A DNA stretch of 64,000 bases from Erythrobacter sanguineus (GCA_945878845.1 CAMCUB010000013.1:19566-83565), one strand, 5' to 3'; counted from the first letter of the stretch, positions 20,214-33,962 are shown. The notes: generated from the letters alone by a model not told the origin. Program-made: numbers and translations.

Positions 20214-22168
20214 TGCGTGAGCCTCAGAGCGGCGATCTTCTGGGCGATTTCCTGGAAGCGCGCGGTGAGCGTGGCGTTGTCGGCGGCCTGGAAGGCGCGT
20301 CCGGGCGAGGCGCAGTCAATCAGGTTCTGGGTCAGCGTCGTCCCGAAGGCGACCACCCAGACCGTGACGTTCTCTTGCTCGGCGGCGTTGCAGATGGCCT
20401 GCAGACGCGCGGCGCGGCGGTTGAATTCGCGCGTGCCGTCGCCTTCGCCGGTGATGCGGCGGTCCCACCATTCGGTCCCATGGGTCGAGTAGTTCTCGTT
20501 GCTGTTGACCTGCGCACCGTCGGTCATGAACACGATATGGCGCGAGATCGGCTCACCGTTCGGGGCCGTGTTGTTTTCGGTCGCGAACAGCCCGCGCGGC
20601 GAGATGAAGCGCGCGCCCCACAGCATGCCGATGTCGTGATAGGTGTTCCCGCTCGCCGCCAGCGCGTCGACATAGGCCTGCAGATCGGTGCGCGAGATTT
20701 CCGCCAGTTTGCGGGCCGGACGCGGGCAAGCCCAGCCGGGGCGGGATTCGTCGCCGGTCTGGTAGAGCCAGTTGATCTGGTTGCCGTTCGTATCCTCGCG
20801 CTTCCACACCGCGTTGATCAGCGCCGGCTTCCACCGCTGCGTCTCGTTGGCAGGCACGAGGTTGATGTTGAGGTCGTGCGCGTTGGCCGGGATCGGGCTG
20901 TAGGTGTCGGTCAGGACCGTGCTCGGCTCCTCGATGCACCCAGCCCAGGTGACCGAGGTCATCGCGCCGTTCGTACCGAGCGGCATGTTGATCGCATTGC
21001 CGGTGTAGAGGGTCGAGAAATTGACCGTTTCCCAGCCCGCGGGGCTGCCCGCCGGGTTGGTGACGCCGCATGGGCTCGCGGTGCCGGTGGAGACCGGGCA
21101 ATAGACCCAGTCGAGGAACTGCGGGGTCACTTCGGTGGTGGTCGCCGGGCGCGTCTTGCGCACGCGCGCGCGGCACCCGGCGCGGTTGTTCGCGTTCCCG
21201 CCAGACCACTGGTTGTTCACGAACTCGGTCGCCGCGAACACCTGCCACGTCTGGTTCACACCGGCGATGTTGACCGTGTAGGTCGCCGGATAATTGGTGC
21301 AGGCGTTGCGCGCGGTCGTCCCGGTCGAACCATCGGTGCGGAACCGGTAGTTGTCCGTGTTCGAGGTGTTGAAGTTGCCGGTCGAACGGGGCAGCCATTC
21401 GACCTGGTCAGACAGCACAATCGGATCGCCCGCGTTGAGACCGGGGTAGGCCGCCAGATTGAACCGCGCCACACGCGACTGATAGGTGTTGTTGCTGACC
21501 ATGTGCACGCGCGGGATCGAGAAGCCGACATTCACCTGCTGCGAATAGGGCACCAGCCCGTAGCGCACCTGCGCCGAGGCCGAGGTGGCGCTTTCCACGG
21601 TATCGTAGAAGCTCATCACCGCCGAGCGCATCGCGACGATCTTCGAGCCCGGGCCCGAGTTGCAACCGCTGGTGGCGGGGCAATCGGCCATCGAGCCGGT
21701 GACGTCGAGCACGAACATGATGTCGGTGTTCGAGATGTTCACTTCGGCGGTGCAGGTGACCGAGATCGGGAAAGTGTTGTAGCCGAAGGCGGCCATGATG
21801 GTCGAGGGCAGGGTGCCCGTCGCGGTCCCGGTGACCTTGCCTTGCGCGTTGGCGCTATAGGCACGCGTGCGGTTGGTGACGCCGAACAGCCCGTCGTTGA
21901 AGTTCTGGTCGAAGAAGTTGAGGCCCTGCGTTTGCGCCTCGGAGGTCATCACTGTGGTCGGCATCGCCCGGCGCGCCGCCAGCGCGCCCGCGTCGCACGC
22001 AGCCTGCATGCGCGCAGCGGCCATGTAATAGCGGCTCGCGTCGATACCGCCGCCGACCATCGCCATCATCGGGATCAGCGATGCCGCAGCAATCGCGAGC
22101 GTGTTGGCGGTTTTGTCGTGCAGCAGATTGTGCAAGAACGATGTTCTGGCCTGCATTTCTCGCCCCAT
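20210..22168 (-). CDS. TadG-like protein with von Willebrand factor A domain
   Basis: NTLAIAAASLIPMMAMVGGGIDASRYYMAAARMQAACDAGALAARRAM...DIMFVLDVTGSM (MIDAS DxTGS). Confidence 0.85.
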   Translation of the reverse strand: MGREMQARTSFLHNLLHDKTANTLAIAAASLIPMMAMVGGGIDASRYYMAAARMQAACDAGALAARRAMPTTVMTSEAQTQGLNFFDQNFNDGLFGVTNRTRAYSANAQGKVTGTATGTLPSTIMAAFGYNTFPISVTCTAEVNISNTDIMFVLDVTGSMADCPATSGCNSGPGSKIVAMRSAVMSFYDTVESATSASAQVRYGLVPYSQQVNVGFSIPRVHMVSNNTYQSRVARFNLAAYPGLNAGDPIVLSDQVEWLPRSTGNFNTSNTDNYRFRTDGSTGTTARNACTNYPATYTVNIAGVNQTWQVFAATEFVNNQWSGGNANNRAGCRARVRKTRPATTTEVTPQFLDWVYCPVSTGTASPCGVTNPAGSPAGWETVNFSTLYTGNAINMPLGTNGAMTSVTWAGCIEEPSTVLTDTYSPIPANAHDLNINLVPANETQRWKPALINAVWKREDTNGNQINWLYQTGDESRPGWACPRPARKLAEISRTDLQAYVDALAASGNTYHDIGMLWGARFISPRGLFATENNTAPNGEPISRHIVFMTDGAQVNSNENYSTHGTEWWDRRITGEGDGTREFNRRAARLQAICNAAEQENVTVWVVAFGTTLTQNLIDCASPGRAFQAADNATLTARFQEIAQKIAALRLTQ

Positions 22169-22379
22169 CACTTCGGTGCCCTTCCCTGTCGTCCGCTGAA
22201 AAAGCGCGCGGACATTCCAGATGCATCCTGAGCCCTTAACCCGGTCTGGTAAGCGGATTGCCAAAGAGCGTGGTTAACAGAACCTTCCGCCGCTCCCCGA
22301 GACGTGCCACGGGCGCTAACGTCCCGGGCCGGGACAGTTTGCTTGCCAAGCGGGCAAAGGCACGGCTAGGCGCGGCCGC

Positions 22380-23042
22380 GTGACGCCGGAAACCCCCGAT
22401 CCCCTGCCCCCCGAAGCCGAGCTGGCGTTGGCCTGGAGCGGTCCAAAAGTGCGCGCGCCGTTAAGCATGGCTCTTCAGCTTGATCGCAGGCTGGCGCGGA
22501 TCGTCGGGCGCACGCAGGAGCCGATGCTCGGGCAGATGCGCCTTGCCTGGTGGCGCGACGCGCTGGGCAAGCCCGTGGCCGAGCGCCCGCGCGGCGACGC
22601 AGTGTTAGACGGGATCGGCGAGCATTGGCAGGGGCGCGAGGCGTTTCTGGTGCAGATGGTTGATGGCTGGGAGGTTCTGGTTACCGCCCAAAGCCTGGGG
22701 CCTGCCGAGGCCGAGGCCTTTGGCGCGGGGCGCGGTGCCTTCTTCGCCGGCCTCGCCGATGATCCTGTCACTGACGCGCTCGCTGCGCGGCTTGCCGCGG
22801 CGGGCCGACGCTGGGCGCTCGCCGATGCGGCCGCGCAGGTTTCTGATCCCGCCGAAAGCGCGGCTCTGGTCGGGGCGGGGCTGGCGGCGGCCGCCCCTAA
22901 AGTGCGGATCCCGAGCGGGCTAGGCGGGCTGGCGGTGCTCGAGGCTCTCGCCCTCCGCGCGCTATCCCGCGGCGGGCGGCCGCTGATGGAAGGACGGGGC
23001 GCTTCGCTCGCGGCCCTGCGCGCGGCTATCTTTCGCGCCTGA
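22380..23042 (+). CDS. Squalene/phytoene synthase family-like protein
   Basis: GPKVRAPLSMALQLDRRLARIVGRTQEPMLGQMRLAWWRDAL...DGIGEHWQGREAFLVQMVDGWEVLV; GTG start. Confidence 0.65.
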   Translation: MTPETPDPLPPEAELALAWSGPKVRAPLSMALQLDRRLARIVGRTQEPMLGQMRLAWWRDALGKPVAERPRGDAVLDGIGEHWQGREAFLVQMVDGWEVLVTAQSLGPAEAEAFGAGRGAFFAGLADDPVTDALAARLAAAGRRWALADAAAQVSDPAESAALVGAGLAAAAPKVRIPSGLGGLAVLEALALRALSRGGRPLMEGRGASLAALRAAIFRA

Positions 23043-23060
23043 TTCCGTGTATTTAGCCCT

Positions 23061-23555
23061 GTGACGTGGCAGCAAAGGGGGGGCAGACCCTTGCGACAGG
23101 CGGTGCTGGGAGTGCTGGGGGGCTTGGTCCTTGCCGGAGTGGGCGTGTTCTGGTGGCAGGGCCGCGCCGAGATCGAGCGTGGTGCACCGCCGCCGCCGGC
23201 TGCCGCGCCCTCGCGCGATCCGATGCTGCTCCCCAACGCCGATCCCAGCAGCCAGAAGGGCCCCGCGCCGCCCGAGATGAGCGAGCTCGGCAAGGAAGAG
23301 CAGCGCTTCTTCCGCTATGATCGCAACCGCGACCGGGTGATCACCCGCGACGAGATGCTCTCGACCCGCACCGACGGGTTCCGGGCGCTCGACAAGGACG
23401 GCAACAACCTGCTCACCTTCGAGGAATGGGCGGTGACCACGGTCGACCGGTTCGGCAAGGCCGACAAGGACGGCGACGGGCGCCTGACCCCGCGCGAATT
23501 CGCTGCGACCGCGCCCAAGCCAGCGCCCAAGAAGAAGCCCGCCTGCAAATGCTGA
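23061..23555 (+). CDS. EF-hand domain protein with N-terminal membrane segment
   Basis: Three EF-hand-like loops: YDRNRDRVITRDEM, LDKDGNNLLTFEEW, ADKDGDGRLTPREF. Confidence 0.8.
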   Translation: MTWQQRGGRPLRQAVLGVLGGLVLAGVGVFWWQGRAEIERGAPPPPAAAPSRDPMLLPNADPSSQKGPAPPEMSELGKEEQRFFRYDRNRDRVITRDEMLSTRTDGFRALDKDGNNLLTFEEWAVTTVDRFGKADKDGDGRLTPREFAATAPKPAPKKKPACKC

Positions 23556-23559
23556 TGCG

Positions 23560-24945
23560 TCAGGCGGGCACGGGCTCGCGGGTTTCGCTGATCCAGCGCG
23601 CCAGATCGGCCTTGGCGCGGTCGGTATAGGCCTCCTTGCGGACCTTCTTGCCGACCTCGTGTAGCGGCGGGAAGAGCCCGAAATTGACGTTCATGGGCTG
23701 GAAGGTGCTCGCCTCGGCATCGCAGGTGATATGGCTGAGGAGCGCGCCCAGCGCGGTGGTCGCAGGCAGCGGCTGCCATGCGCGCCCAGCCAGCTCCGCC
23801 GCGGTCATCAGCCCCGCGACCAGACCGATCGCCGCGCTCTCGACATAGCCCTCGCAGCCCGTCACTTGGCCCGCAAAGCGGATATGCGGCGCGGCTTTCA
23901 GGCGCAACTGACGGTCGAGCACTTCCGGCGAGTTCAAGAAAGTGTTGCGGTGCAGCCCGCCAAGCCGCGCGAATTCGGCATTCTCCAGCCCAGGGATGGT
24001 GCGGAACAGTTCGATCTGCGCGGCATATTTCAGCTTGGTCTGGAAGCCCACCATGTTCCAGAGCGTGCCGAGCTTGTTGTCCTGCCGCAGCTGCACCACC
24101 GCATAGGGCCAGCGCCCCTGCGGGAATTCCGGCGTCACGTCGAAGGGATTGTCGAGCCCCACGCCCTTCATCGGGCCGTAGCGCAGCGTTTCCACCCCGC
24201 GCTCGGCCATCACCTCGATCGGCATGCAGCCGTCGAAATAGGGCGTGTCCTTCTCCCACTGCTTGAACTCGGTTTTCTCGCCCTCCATCAGCCCCTTGTG
24301 GAAGGCGAGATACTGCTCCTGCGTCATCGGGCAGTTGATGTAGTCGCCGCCTTCATTCGAAGCTTCCGTGGTCTTGTTCCAGCGCGACTGGATCCAGACC
24401 TTGCTCATGTCGATCGAATCGCGGTGGATGATCGGCGCGATGGCATCGAAGAAGGCGAGGCGTTCGGCGCCGGTGGCGCGCACGATGCTTCCCGCCAGCG
24501 CCTCGGCGGTGAGCGGCCCGGTGGCGACGATGGTGAGGCCGGCTGTCGGCAGTTCGTCGACGCGCTCGCGCACGACGGTGACGTTGGGGTGCTGTGACAG
24601 CGCCGTCTCGACCTCGGCCGAGAACACATCGCGGTCGACCGCCATCGCGCTTCCCGCTGGCACCCGCGCCGTATGGCCTGCCCGCATCACGAGGCTGTCA
24701 AGCTGCCGCATCTCGTGGTGGAGCAGCCCGACCGCGTTCTTGGTGTCATCGTCCGAACGGAAGGAGTTGGAGCATACCAGCTCGGCCAGCCCATCAGTCT
24801 GGTGCGCCGGGGTCATCTCTCCGCTGCCGCGCATCTCCGACAGGCGCACCTTCGCGCCCGCCTGCGCGAGCTGCCATGCTGCCTCGCTCCCGGCGAGGCC
24901 GCCGCCGATTATGTGCACATCGTGGGAAGTCGGGCGTGTGGTCAT
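23560..24945 (-). CDS. trmFO: Methylenetetrahydrofolate--tRNA-(uracil-5-)-methyltransferase
   Basis: [32 protein letters not shown]...[17 protein letters not shown]...[14 protein letters not shown]. Confidence 0.95.
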   Translation of the reverse strand: MTTRPTSHDVHIIGGGLAGSEAAWQLAQAGAKVRLSEMRGSGEMTPAHQTDGLAELVCSNSFRSDDDTKNAVGLLHHEMRQLDSLVMRAGHTARVPAGSAMAVDRDVFSAEVETALSQHPNVTVVRERVDELPTAGLTIVATGPLTAEALAGSIVRATGAERLAFFDAIAPIIHRDSIDMSKVWIQSRWNKTTEASNEGGDYINCPMTQEQYLAFHKGLMEGEKTEFKQWEKDTPYFDGCMPIEVMAERGVETLRYGPMKGVGLDNPFDVTPEFPQGRWPYAVVQLRQDNKLGTLWNMVGFQTKLKYAAQIELFRTIPGLENAEFARLGGLHRNTFLNSPEVLDRQLRLKAAPHIRFAGQVTGCEGYVESAAIGLVAGLMTAAELAGRAWQPLPATTALGALLSHITCDAEASTFQPMNVNFGLFPPLHEVGKKVRKEAYTDRAKADLARWISETREPVPA

Positions 24946-25024
24946 GGCGGGGCAGGTAATTGCGTGATAGCTCCGCGGCAAGCCCCAAGGGGCACCCGGA
25001 CGGAAGGGCCAAGGGGCAGGACGC

Positions 25025-25682
25025 ATGGCAAAGGGCGCGTTGATCGAACAGAGGCCGTGGCTGCTGGCGAGTATCGCTGCGGCAACCGCGTTCTATTTCC
25101 TCAGCGACAATCCGATTTTCGAGGGCACCTGGGGCCTGCTGGCCAAGGGCGCTTCGGTTGGACTGCTGGCGCTCTATGTCGCCTTGCGCGTGCCGCAGGG
25201 CAAGCACCGCGCGGACGGGTTCCTGCTGGTTGCGGCCTTGGCGCTGGCGGCTTGCGGGGACGTAGCGATCGAGCTCGATTTCGTGACCGGCGGCGCGTTC
25301 TTTGCTGCGGCGCATGTGGTGGCTGTGGGGCTCTACCTCAGGAACCTCCACCGGCGTCCCTCACCGGTCCAGAAGCTGATCGGGGCGGCGCTGCTGATCG
25401 GCACCCCGCTAGTGAGCTGGCTACTGAGCGGGAATGTGCAGATCGCGATCTACGCCGCTTTCCTCGGCGCAATGGCCTCGGCCGCGTGGATGAGCCACTA
25501 CCCGCGCTACCGCGTCGGCACCGGGGCGGTGTTGTTCGTGCTGAGCGATTGGCTGATTTTCGCGCGGATGGGGCCGGTCGATTTGGAGCCCGCCAACACG
25601 ATCCTGATCTGGCCGCTTTATTATGCGGCGCAGATCATGATCGCGACGGGCATCATCCAGTGTTTGCGCGGAGAGCAGCCCG

Positions 25683-25690
<8 letters not shown>
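25025..25690 (+). CDS. YhhN family lysoplasmalogenase-like membrane protein
   Basis: [32 protein letters not shown]...[33 protein letters not shown]. Confidence 0.8.
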
Positions 25691-28478
<2,788 letters not shown>

Positions 28479-28645
28479 TTCTGTGTGTGTTGGCGTGCCG
28501 TATCAGGCAGGCCGGCCATAGCAGGGCCGGCAGGTCCCCTCTATTTAGGCACAACCCCGGGCTTTCGCCACCACAGCAGCGGAACACTTCGGGAACCCCG
28601 CTCTTTTTTCCACACTTGCAGCCCGCCGGAGGGGGCGGGGGGCGC

Positions 28646-28721
28646 ACGGGCATTCAAAGCCCGTTCAGCACGGCATGCCTAGCGGGAATTGCAAATTCCG
28701 TGCGAGCCGTTCAAAGGCTCG
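28646..28721 (+). other. Three consecutive short hairpins in a 5' leader
   Basis: ACGGGC-attcaaa-GCCCGT (28646-28664), GGAATT-gca-AATTCC (28685-28699), CGAGCC-gttcaaa-GGCTCG (28703-28721). Confidence 0.5.
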
Positions 28722-28788
28722 TCCGGAAGTTCGCCGCAGTCTGCGCCGTCCATCGAACGGCGGGCCTGCGCTTCTTGTGGAGGATGCA

Positions 28789-30126
28789 GTGACCAATATG
28801 TCTTCGCCCCGTCGTCCGGCTCGCCTCGCGCGCCATTTCGCGCTTGCCGTGGCGCTTGCCGCCGGGACCGCCGTGCTTGCCGTGCCCGGCTTTACCGGTG
28901 CGGCCTATGCGCAAAAGAAGAAGAAGGGCGAGGAAGCGGCCGAGGCCGGCAAGCCCGTCTACACTCCGGCTTTCGTCAAGGCCTACCAGCCGCTCGACGC
29001 CAAGCTCAAGGCTCCCGGCGCGAACATTCCGGCGTTGAAGCCGGAGATCGACGCGCTGATCCCGCTCGCCGCCACCGCGGACGACAAGCTTGCGCTGGGC
29101 GGCATGCTGTTCAACGCCGGGATCACCAGCAAGGACTATGCGCTCCAGTTGCAGGGCGCTGAAACGATGCTGGCGAGCGGCAAGACCAAGCCCGAGGATA
29201 CCGGGCGCTACTATGTCGTCTCCTTCCAGCTCGCCAACGAGCTAAAGCAGTATGACAGGGCGCGCGGCCATCTCCAGAAGGCGATCGACATCAACTACAG
29301 CGCGCCGAACCTCTCCACCTCGGACCTGCAGTTGAACATGGCCGAGCTGTTCTTCATCGAGGAACGCAACGAGGAAGGTCTCAAGTATCTCAATGACGTG
29401 ATCGCGGCCAAGAAGGCCGCCGGCGAGACGGTCAATGCCAAGCTCTACCGCCGCGGGGTCTCGGTCGCCTATGAGAACGAGATCGTGCCGCAGGTCTATG
29501 ACTTCGTCGAGCACTGGGTGGCCGATTATCCGACGCCCGAAAACTGGCGCGATGCAGTCAACCTGACCCGCAATCTCAACGATTTCGACGGTCCGGTGCT
29601 GCTCGATCTGCTGCGGCTCGGCAAGAAGATCGGGACGCTCACGGAGAAGAACGACTACATCTTCTACGTCGAATCTGCCGACCCGCGCCGCCTGCCTTCG
29701 GAAGTGAAGTCAGTGATCGAGGATGCCTATGCCACGGGCGTGATCCCCAAGGGCACCGACAGCTGGATCGAGGAGCAGTACAAGGCTGCCGGCAGCCTGG
29801 TCGCCGCGGACAAGGCCGCGCTCCCCACGCTCGAACGCGATGCCAATGCGCCGGCTGCCAAGCTGCGCACCGTGATGGCCGCAGGCGACACGTTCCTGAG
29901 CTATGGTGAATATGCCAAGGCGGCGGGCTTCTACGAAAAGAGCCTGTCGCTCGCCGATGCCGACCGCGATACGTCGCTGACCCGTCTCGGCATCGCTCAG
30001 CTCGGTGCGGGCAATGTCGAAGCGGCGATCGCGTCCTTCGGTCAGGTGTCGGGCGCGCGCGTTCCGATCGCGCGGCTGTGGAAGGCCTATGCGGAGCAGA
30101 AGCCCGCTACGGCGGTCGGCGGCTGA
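28789..30126 (+). CDS. Secreted protein of unknown function, probable TPR-like repeats
   Basis: Signal peptide HFALAVALAAGTAVLAVPGFTGAAYAQ; YDRARGHLQKAIDINY and YGEYAKAAGFYEKSLSLADADRDTSLTRLGIAQL helical repeats; GTG start. Confidence 0.7.
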   Translation: MTNMSSPRRPARLARHFALAVALAAGTAVLAVPGFTGAAYAQKKKKGEEAAEAGKPVYTPAFVKAYQPLDAKLKAPGANIPALKPEIDALIPLAATADDKLALGGMLFNAGITSKDYALQLQGAETMLASGKTKPEDTGRYYVVSFQLANELKQYDRARGHLQKAIDINYSAPNLSTSDLQLNMAELFFIEERNEEGLKYLNDVIAAKKAAGETVNAKLYRRGVSVAYENEIVPQVYDFVEHWVADYPTPENWRDAVNLTRNLNDFDGPVLLDLLRLGKKIGTLTEKNDYIFYVESADPRRLPSEVKSVIEDAYATGVIPKGTDSWIEEQYKAAGSLVAADKAALPTLERDANAPAAKLRTVMAAGDTFLSYGEYAKAAGFYEKSLSLADADRDTSLTRLGIAQLGAGNVEAAIASFGQVSGARVPIARLWKAYAEQKPATAVGG

Positions 30127-30153
30127 TCGCCCCAATCAAGGCTGAACAAGACA

Positions 30154-30191
30154 AGAGCGCCGGGCGGACCACCGCTCCGGCGCTCTTTTTT
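30154..30191 (+). terminator. Rho-independent terminator
   Basis: AGAGCGCCGG ... CCGGCGCTCT followed by T run (TTTTTT). Confidence 0.85.
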
Positions 30192-30255
30192 GTCAGGAGG
30201 GGGTGCGCCGTTTGCAAGCCCCAGCGCGCTTGCGGGACGCAGCGCGCATGACTAA

Positions 30256-31224
30256 ATGGCGGGGATGAACGACCTCTCTAGCCCGCCGCAGCCGAGCCCT
30301 CCCGAAGGCCGGCCCGCCCGCCAGCGCAAGCCCGACTGGATCCGCGTGCGCGCGCCGGTGAGCGAGGGCTATAACGAGACGCGCCGGTTGATGCGCGAGC
30401 TCAACCTGCACACCGTGTGCGAGGAAGCGGCCTGCCCGAATATTGGCGAGTGCTGGACCAAGAAACACGCGACCGTGATGATCCTCGGCGATGTCTGCAC
30501 GCGGGCCTGCGCCTTCTGCAACGTCAAGACCGGGATGCCCAAGGCGGTCGATCCCTTCGAGCCCGAGAACACCGCTATCGCCGCGGCCAAGATGGGGCTC
30601 GAACACATCGTCATCACCTCGGTGGATCGCGACGATCTGGCCGATGGCGGCGCGAGCCAGTTCGTCAAGGTGATCGAGGCGCTGCGCCGCACCACGCCGA
30701 ACACCACGATCGAAATCCTCACCCCCGATTTCCGCGGCAAGATGCGCCGCGCGGTGGAGATGATCTGCGAAGCCGGGCCCGATGTTTACAACCACAACCT
30801 TGAAACCGTCCCGCGGCTCTATCCCACGATCCGGCCGGGCGCGCGCTACTACGCCTCGTTGCGGCTGCTCGAAGAGGTGAAGGCGCACAATCCGCTGATC
30901 TTCACCAAGTCGGGGATCATGCTCGGCCTCGGCGAACAGCGCCTCGAAGTGCACCAGGTGATGGACGACATGCGCTCGGCGGAGGTCGATTTCATCACCA
31001 TGGGGCAATATCTCCAACCGACCCCTAAGCACGCGGCGGTCGAGGAGTTCGTTACGCCCAAGGCGTTTGCGGCTTACGGTGCGATCGCGCGGGCCAAGGG
31101 CTTCCTCCAGGTCGCTTCCTCGCCGCTGACCCGGTCGAGCTACCACGCGGGCGATGATTTCGCGAAGATGCGCGCCGCGCGTGAGGAAAAGCTCGCGCGG
31201 GGTGGAGCCAAGGTTCAGCTCTAG
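30256..31224 (+). CDS. lipA: Lipoyl synthase
   Basis: [39 protein letters not shown] radical SAM LipA signature. Confidence 0.97.
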   Translation: MAGMNDLSSPPQPSPPEGRPARQRKPDWIRVRAPVSEGYNETRRLMRELNLHTVCEEAACPNIGECWTKKHATVMILGDVCTRACAFCNVKTGMPKAVDPFEPENTAIAAAKMGLEHIVITSVDRDDLADGGASQFVKVIEALRRTTPNTTIEILTPDFRGKMRRAVEMICEAGPDVYNHNLETVPRLYPTIRPGARYYASLRLLEEVKAHNPLIFTKSGIMLGLGEQRLEVHQVMDDMRSAEVDFITMGQYLQPTPKHAAVEEFVTPKAFAAYGAIARAKGFLQVASSPLTRSSYHAGDDFAKMRAAREEKLARGGAKVQL

Positions 31225-31685
31225 TGCCCGGCATCCGCGAAACCCGCCGCCTGCCCTACAGCGCTCAGCAGATGTTCGATCTGGTGGCGGACGTGGCCCG
31301 CTACCCCGAGTTCCTGCCCTGGGTGATCGCCACCCGCGTGCGCTCGAACAGCGAGACCGAGATGGTCGCGGACATGGTGGTGGGCTTTAAGGCGATCCGC
31401 GAGAGCTTCACCAGCCGCGTCTCCAAGACCCGCCCGAAGGAGATCGACGTCCACTATGTCGACGGGCCGCTCTCCGACCTCGACAATGTCTGGACCTTCC
31501 GCGCGGTCGATGACCATAGCTGCGAAATCGACTTCGTGGTCGACTTCACCTTCAAGAACCGCCTGTTCGAGCGGATCGCGGGGCAATATTTCGACAAGGC
31601 CTTCCGCAAGATGGTCGAGGCCTTCGAGAGCCGCGCCGCCGCGCTCTACGGCAGCAGCAGCTCGAGCGCGCAAAGCGTCGCCTGA
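31224..31685 (+). CDS. SRPBCC family COQ10/RatA-like protein
   Basis: RRLPYSAQQMFDLVADVARYPEFLPWVIATRVRS...FEDRIAGQYFDKAF-like (LFERIAGQYFDKAFRKMVEAFESRAAALYG). Confidence 0.88.
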   Translation: MPGIRETRRLPYSAQQMFDLVADVARYPEFLPWVIATRVRSNSETEMVADMVVGFKAIRESFTSRVSKTRPKEIDVHYVDGPLSDLDNVWTFRAVDDHSCEIDFVVDFTFKNRLFERIAGQYFDKAFRKMVEAFESRAAALYGSSSSSAQSVA

Positions 31686-32158
31686 CGCCGGATCTCGGCG
31701 CGCCCGCCGGGGCCATCGCCGCCTTCGAAGAAGCGCAGTTCTCCCTCGGGTTCGCCCGTAGCGCCGCGCACCACTCGGGCGAAGACCACGGTGCCGACCG
31801 GTTTTTGCGGGGTGCCGCCGCCGGGCCCCGCCACCCCGCTGATCGCTACCGCCACATCGGCCTTCGAACGGTCGAGCGCGCCCTTGGCCATAGCCCAGGC
31901 GCAGGCGATCGAGACCGCGCCGAAGGTCTCGATGATGTCGCTCGGCACCCCGAGCATCTCCATCTTGGCCGCGTTCGAATAGGTCACGAAGCCGCGGTCG
32001 AGCACCGCGGATGACCCCGCGATCTCGGTGATCGCGCCCGCCACCAGTCCGCCGGTGCAGCTTTCAGCGGTCGCGATTGTACGTCCCGCGACGGCGTTCT
32101 CCGACACCACGCGGGCGGCGAGTGCGGCGATGTCTTCGGGGAGGAGCGAGAGGGGCAT
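31646..32158 (-). CDS. CinA family nicotinamide-nucleotide amidohydrolase
   Basis: TIATAESCTGGLVAGAITEIAGSSAVLDRGFVTYSNAAKMEMLGV...VAISGVAGPGGGTPQKPVGTV. Confidence 0.92.
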   Translation of the reverse strand: MPLSLLPEDIAALAARVVSENAVAGRTIATAESCTGGLVAGAITEIAGSSAVLDRGFVTYSNAAKMEMLGVPSDIIETFGAVSIACAWAMAKGALDRSKADVAVAISGVAGPGGGTPQKPVGTVVFARVVRGATGEPEGELRFFEGGDGPGGRAEIRRQATLCALELLLP

Positions 32159-32166
32159 GATGCGGC

Positions 32167-32712
32167 TTACTTCGCTTTCGGCGTTGCGCCGCAGACCGGC
32201 GGGTTCTTCATGTCGGTGAGCTCGACGATGAAGGCGACCAGCCCGCCGATGTTCTCGCCCGGCAGCGGGCTCAGCAGCTCGATCCCGCGCTCGATCTTGC
32301 CGCAGCTGTCGGGCTTGATCTCGTCAGCGATCATCTGGCCGACGAGGGCATCGACGAAGGGACGCAGCGCGTCTTCGGGCAGGGCCGAGATCATCGCCGC
32401 CATGTCTGCGTCCTTGCCTGCGCCGCCTTGGTCCATAAAGGTCTTGAGGAAGCTGAAAGCGCCCGGCCAGGCCTTGTCCTGCCCGGCGCGGAAGGTGGCG
32501 ATGTAGGCGTCGCCTTCGCGGGCGATGAAGCCGCCCGCGGCAAAGCGGTCGCCGCAGGCGGTGCGGGCGGCGTCATAGGCGACCGGCATGGCGTAGACGA
32601 CCGCGTCGGCGAGGTCGGCAGGCTGGACGCAGGCCTGCGTCTGCGCCTGCGCAGCGGTGGCCGAGGCAAGCGCGGTGAAGGCGAGGGCAGGGGCGATCAG
32701 ACGACGGGTCAT
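32167..32712 (-). CDS. Hypothetical secreted protein
   Basis: ORF with signal peptide MTRRLIAPALAFTALASATAAQA; no domain recognised. Confidence 0.6.
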   Translation of the reverse strand: MTRRLIAPALAFTALASATAAQAQTQACVQPADLADAVVYAMPVAYDAARTACGDRFAAGGFIAREGDAYIATFRAGQDKAWPGAFSFLKTFMDQGGAGKDADMAAMISALPEDALRPFVDALVGQMIADEIKPDSCGKIERGIELLSPLPGENIGGLVAFIVELTDMKNPPVCGATPKAK

Positions 32713-32723
32713 GGCAGGTCTCC

Positions 32724-33893
32724 TCAAGCGATGCGGGTGACTAGAACGATAGCCTGTGCGGCGATACCTTCGCCGCGGCCGGTGAAGCCGAGTTTCTCGG
32801 TGGTAGTGGCCTTGATGCTCACCGCGCTTTCGGTGAGCCCCATCAGGCGGGCGACTTCAGCGCGCATGGCGGGGCGGTGCGGGCCGATCTTGGGCGCCTC
32901 GCAGATCAGGGTGAGGTCGACATTGGCGATGCCGTAGCCGGCCGCGCGGGCGAGGCTGACTGCATGTTCGAGGAAGCGCCCCGACCGCGCCCCGCGCCAT
33001 TGCGGGTCGCTGGGCGGGAAGTGGGTGCCGATATCGCCCTCGCCGACCGCGCCGAGCACCGCGTCGGTGATCGCATGGAGCGCGACGTCGGCATCGGAAT
33101 GGCCTGCGAGCCCCTTGTCATGCGGGATCAGCACCCCGCCGAGCCACAGCTCCTCGCCCGCCTCGAGACGGTGGACATCGAAGCCCTGTCCGATGCGGAA
33201 GGCGGGTGTTGCGGCTTGATCCATCAGGTCCTCGGCAAAGGTGATCTTCTTCAGGCGCTCGTCGCCATCGACGAGGGCAACTGAACCATTGCTGGCCATC
33301 AGCACCTGCGCATCGTCGCCCGCCTCGGGTGCGCCTGCCCATTTGCGGTGGGCGGCAAGAATGTCGGGATAGCGGAAGGCCTGCGGGGTCTGGACGCGGC
33401 GCAGCGCCTCGCGCTCCGCCTTGCCAGTCATCACGCCATCGCCTCCCGCCACCGCAAGGCTGTCGACCACCGGCAGCACCGGGATCGCACCGGGCTGCTC
33501 AGCGAGCGCGGCGAGCAGCCGGGCGATTACTTCGCGGGGCAAGTCGGGGCGGGCGGCGTCGTGGATCAGCACGGCAGAGGGCGCGGCCTCGGCCAGCGCC
33601 TCGAGCCCTGCGCGCACCGACTCCTGCCTTGTCGCGCCGCCGGGGACGAAGCGCACGCCTTCGATCCCTGAGAGCGCCGCCTCGGCCTCGGCACGGGTCT
33701 CTGGGGCGATCACCGTCACGATCACATCCGCACCCGCCTGGGCGAGGGCTTCAATCGACCAGCGAATGATCGGCTTGCTGCGCAATAGTCTGAATTGCTT
33801 GGGAATATCCCCGCCCACACGCAGGCCTTTGCCCGCAGCGACAACAATGGCGGTGAAAGGGGGGAGGGGGGAGGAACCGGCCATCGGTGCCAT
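32724..33893 (-). CDS. ispDF: Bifunctional IspD/IspF (MEP cytidylyltransferase / MEcPP synthase)
   Basis: [23 protein letters not shown] Isp[51 protein letters not shown] IspF. Confidence 0.96.
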   Translation of the reverse strand: MAPMAGSSPLPPFTAIVVAAGKGLRVGGDIPKQFRLLRSKPIIRWSIEALAQAGADVIVTVIAPETRAEAEAALSGIEGVRFVPGGATRQESVRAGLEALAEAAPSAVLIHDAARPDLPREVIARLLAALAEQPGAIPVLPVVDSLAVAGGDGVMTGKAEREALRRVQTPQAFRYPDILAAHRKWAGAPEAGDDAQVLMASNGSVALVDGDERLKKITFAEDLMDQAATPAFRIGQGFDVHRLEAGEELWLGGVLIPHDKGLAGHSDADVALHAITDAVLGAVGEGDIGTHFPPSDPQWRGARSGRFLEHAVSLARAAGYGIANVDLTLICEAPKIGPHRPAMRAEVARLMGLTESAVSIKATTTEKLGFTGRGEGIAAQAIVLVTRIA

Positions 33894-33962
33894 CGCTTAG
33901 GCACTGGACGGGCTTTCGGCAATCCACTATGCGCTGCCCATATTTTAGGCATTGCCCTCGAC

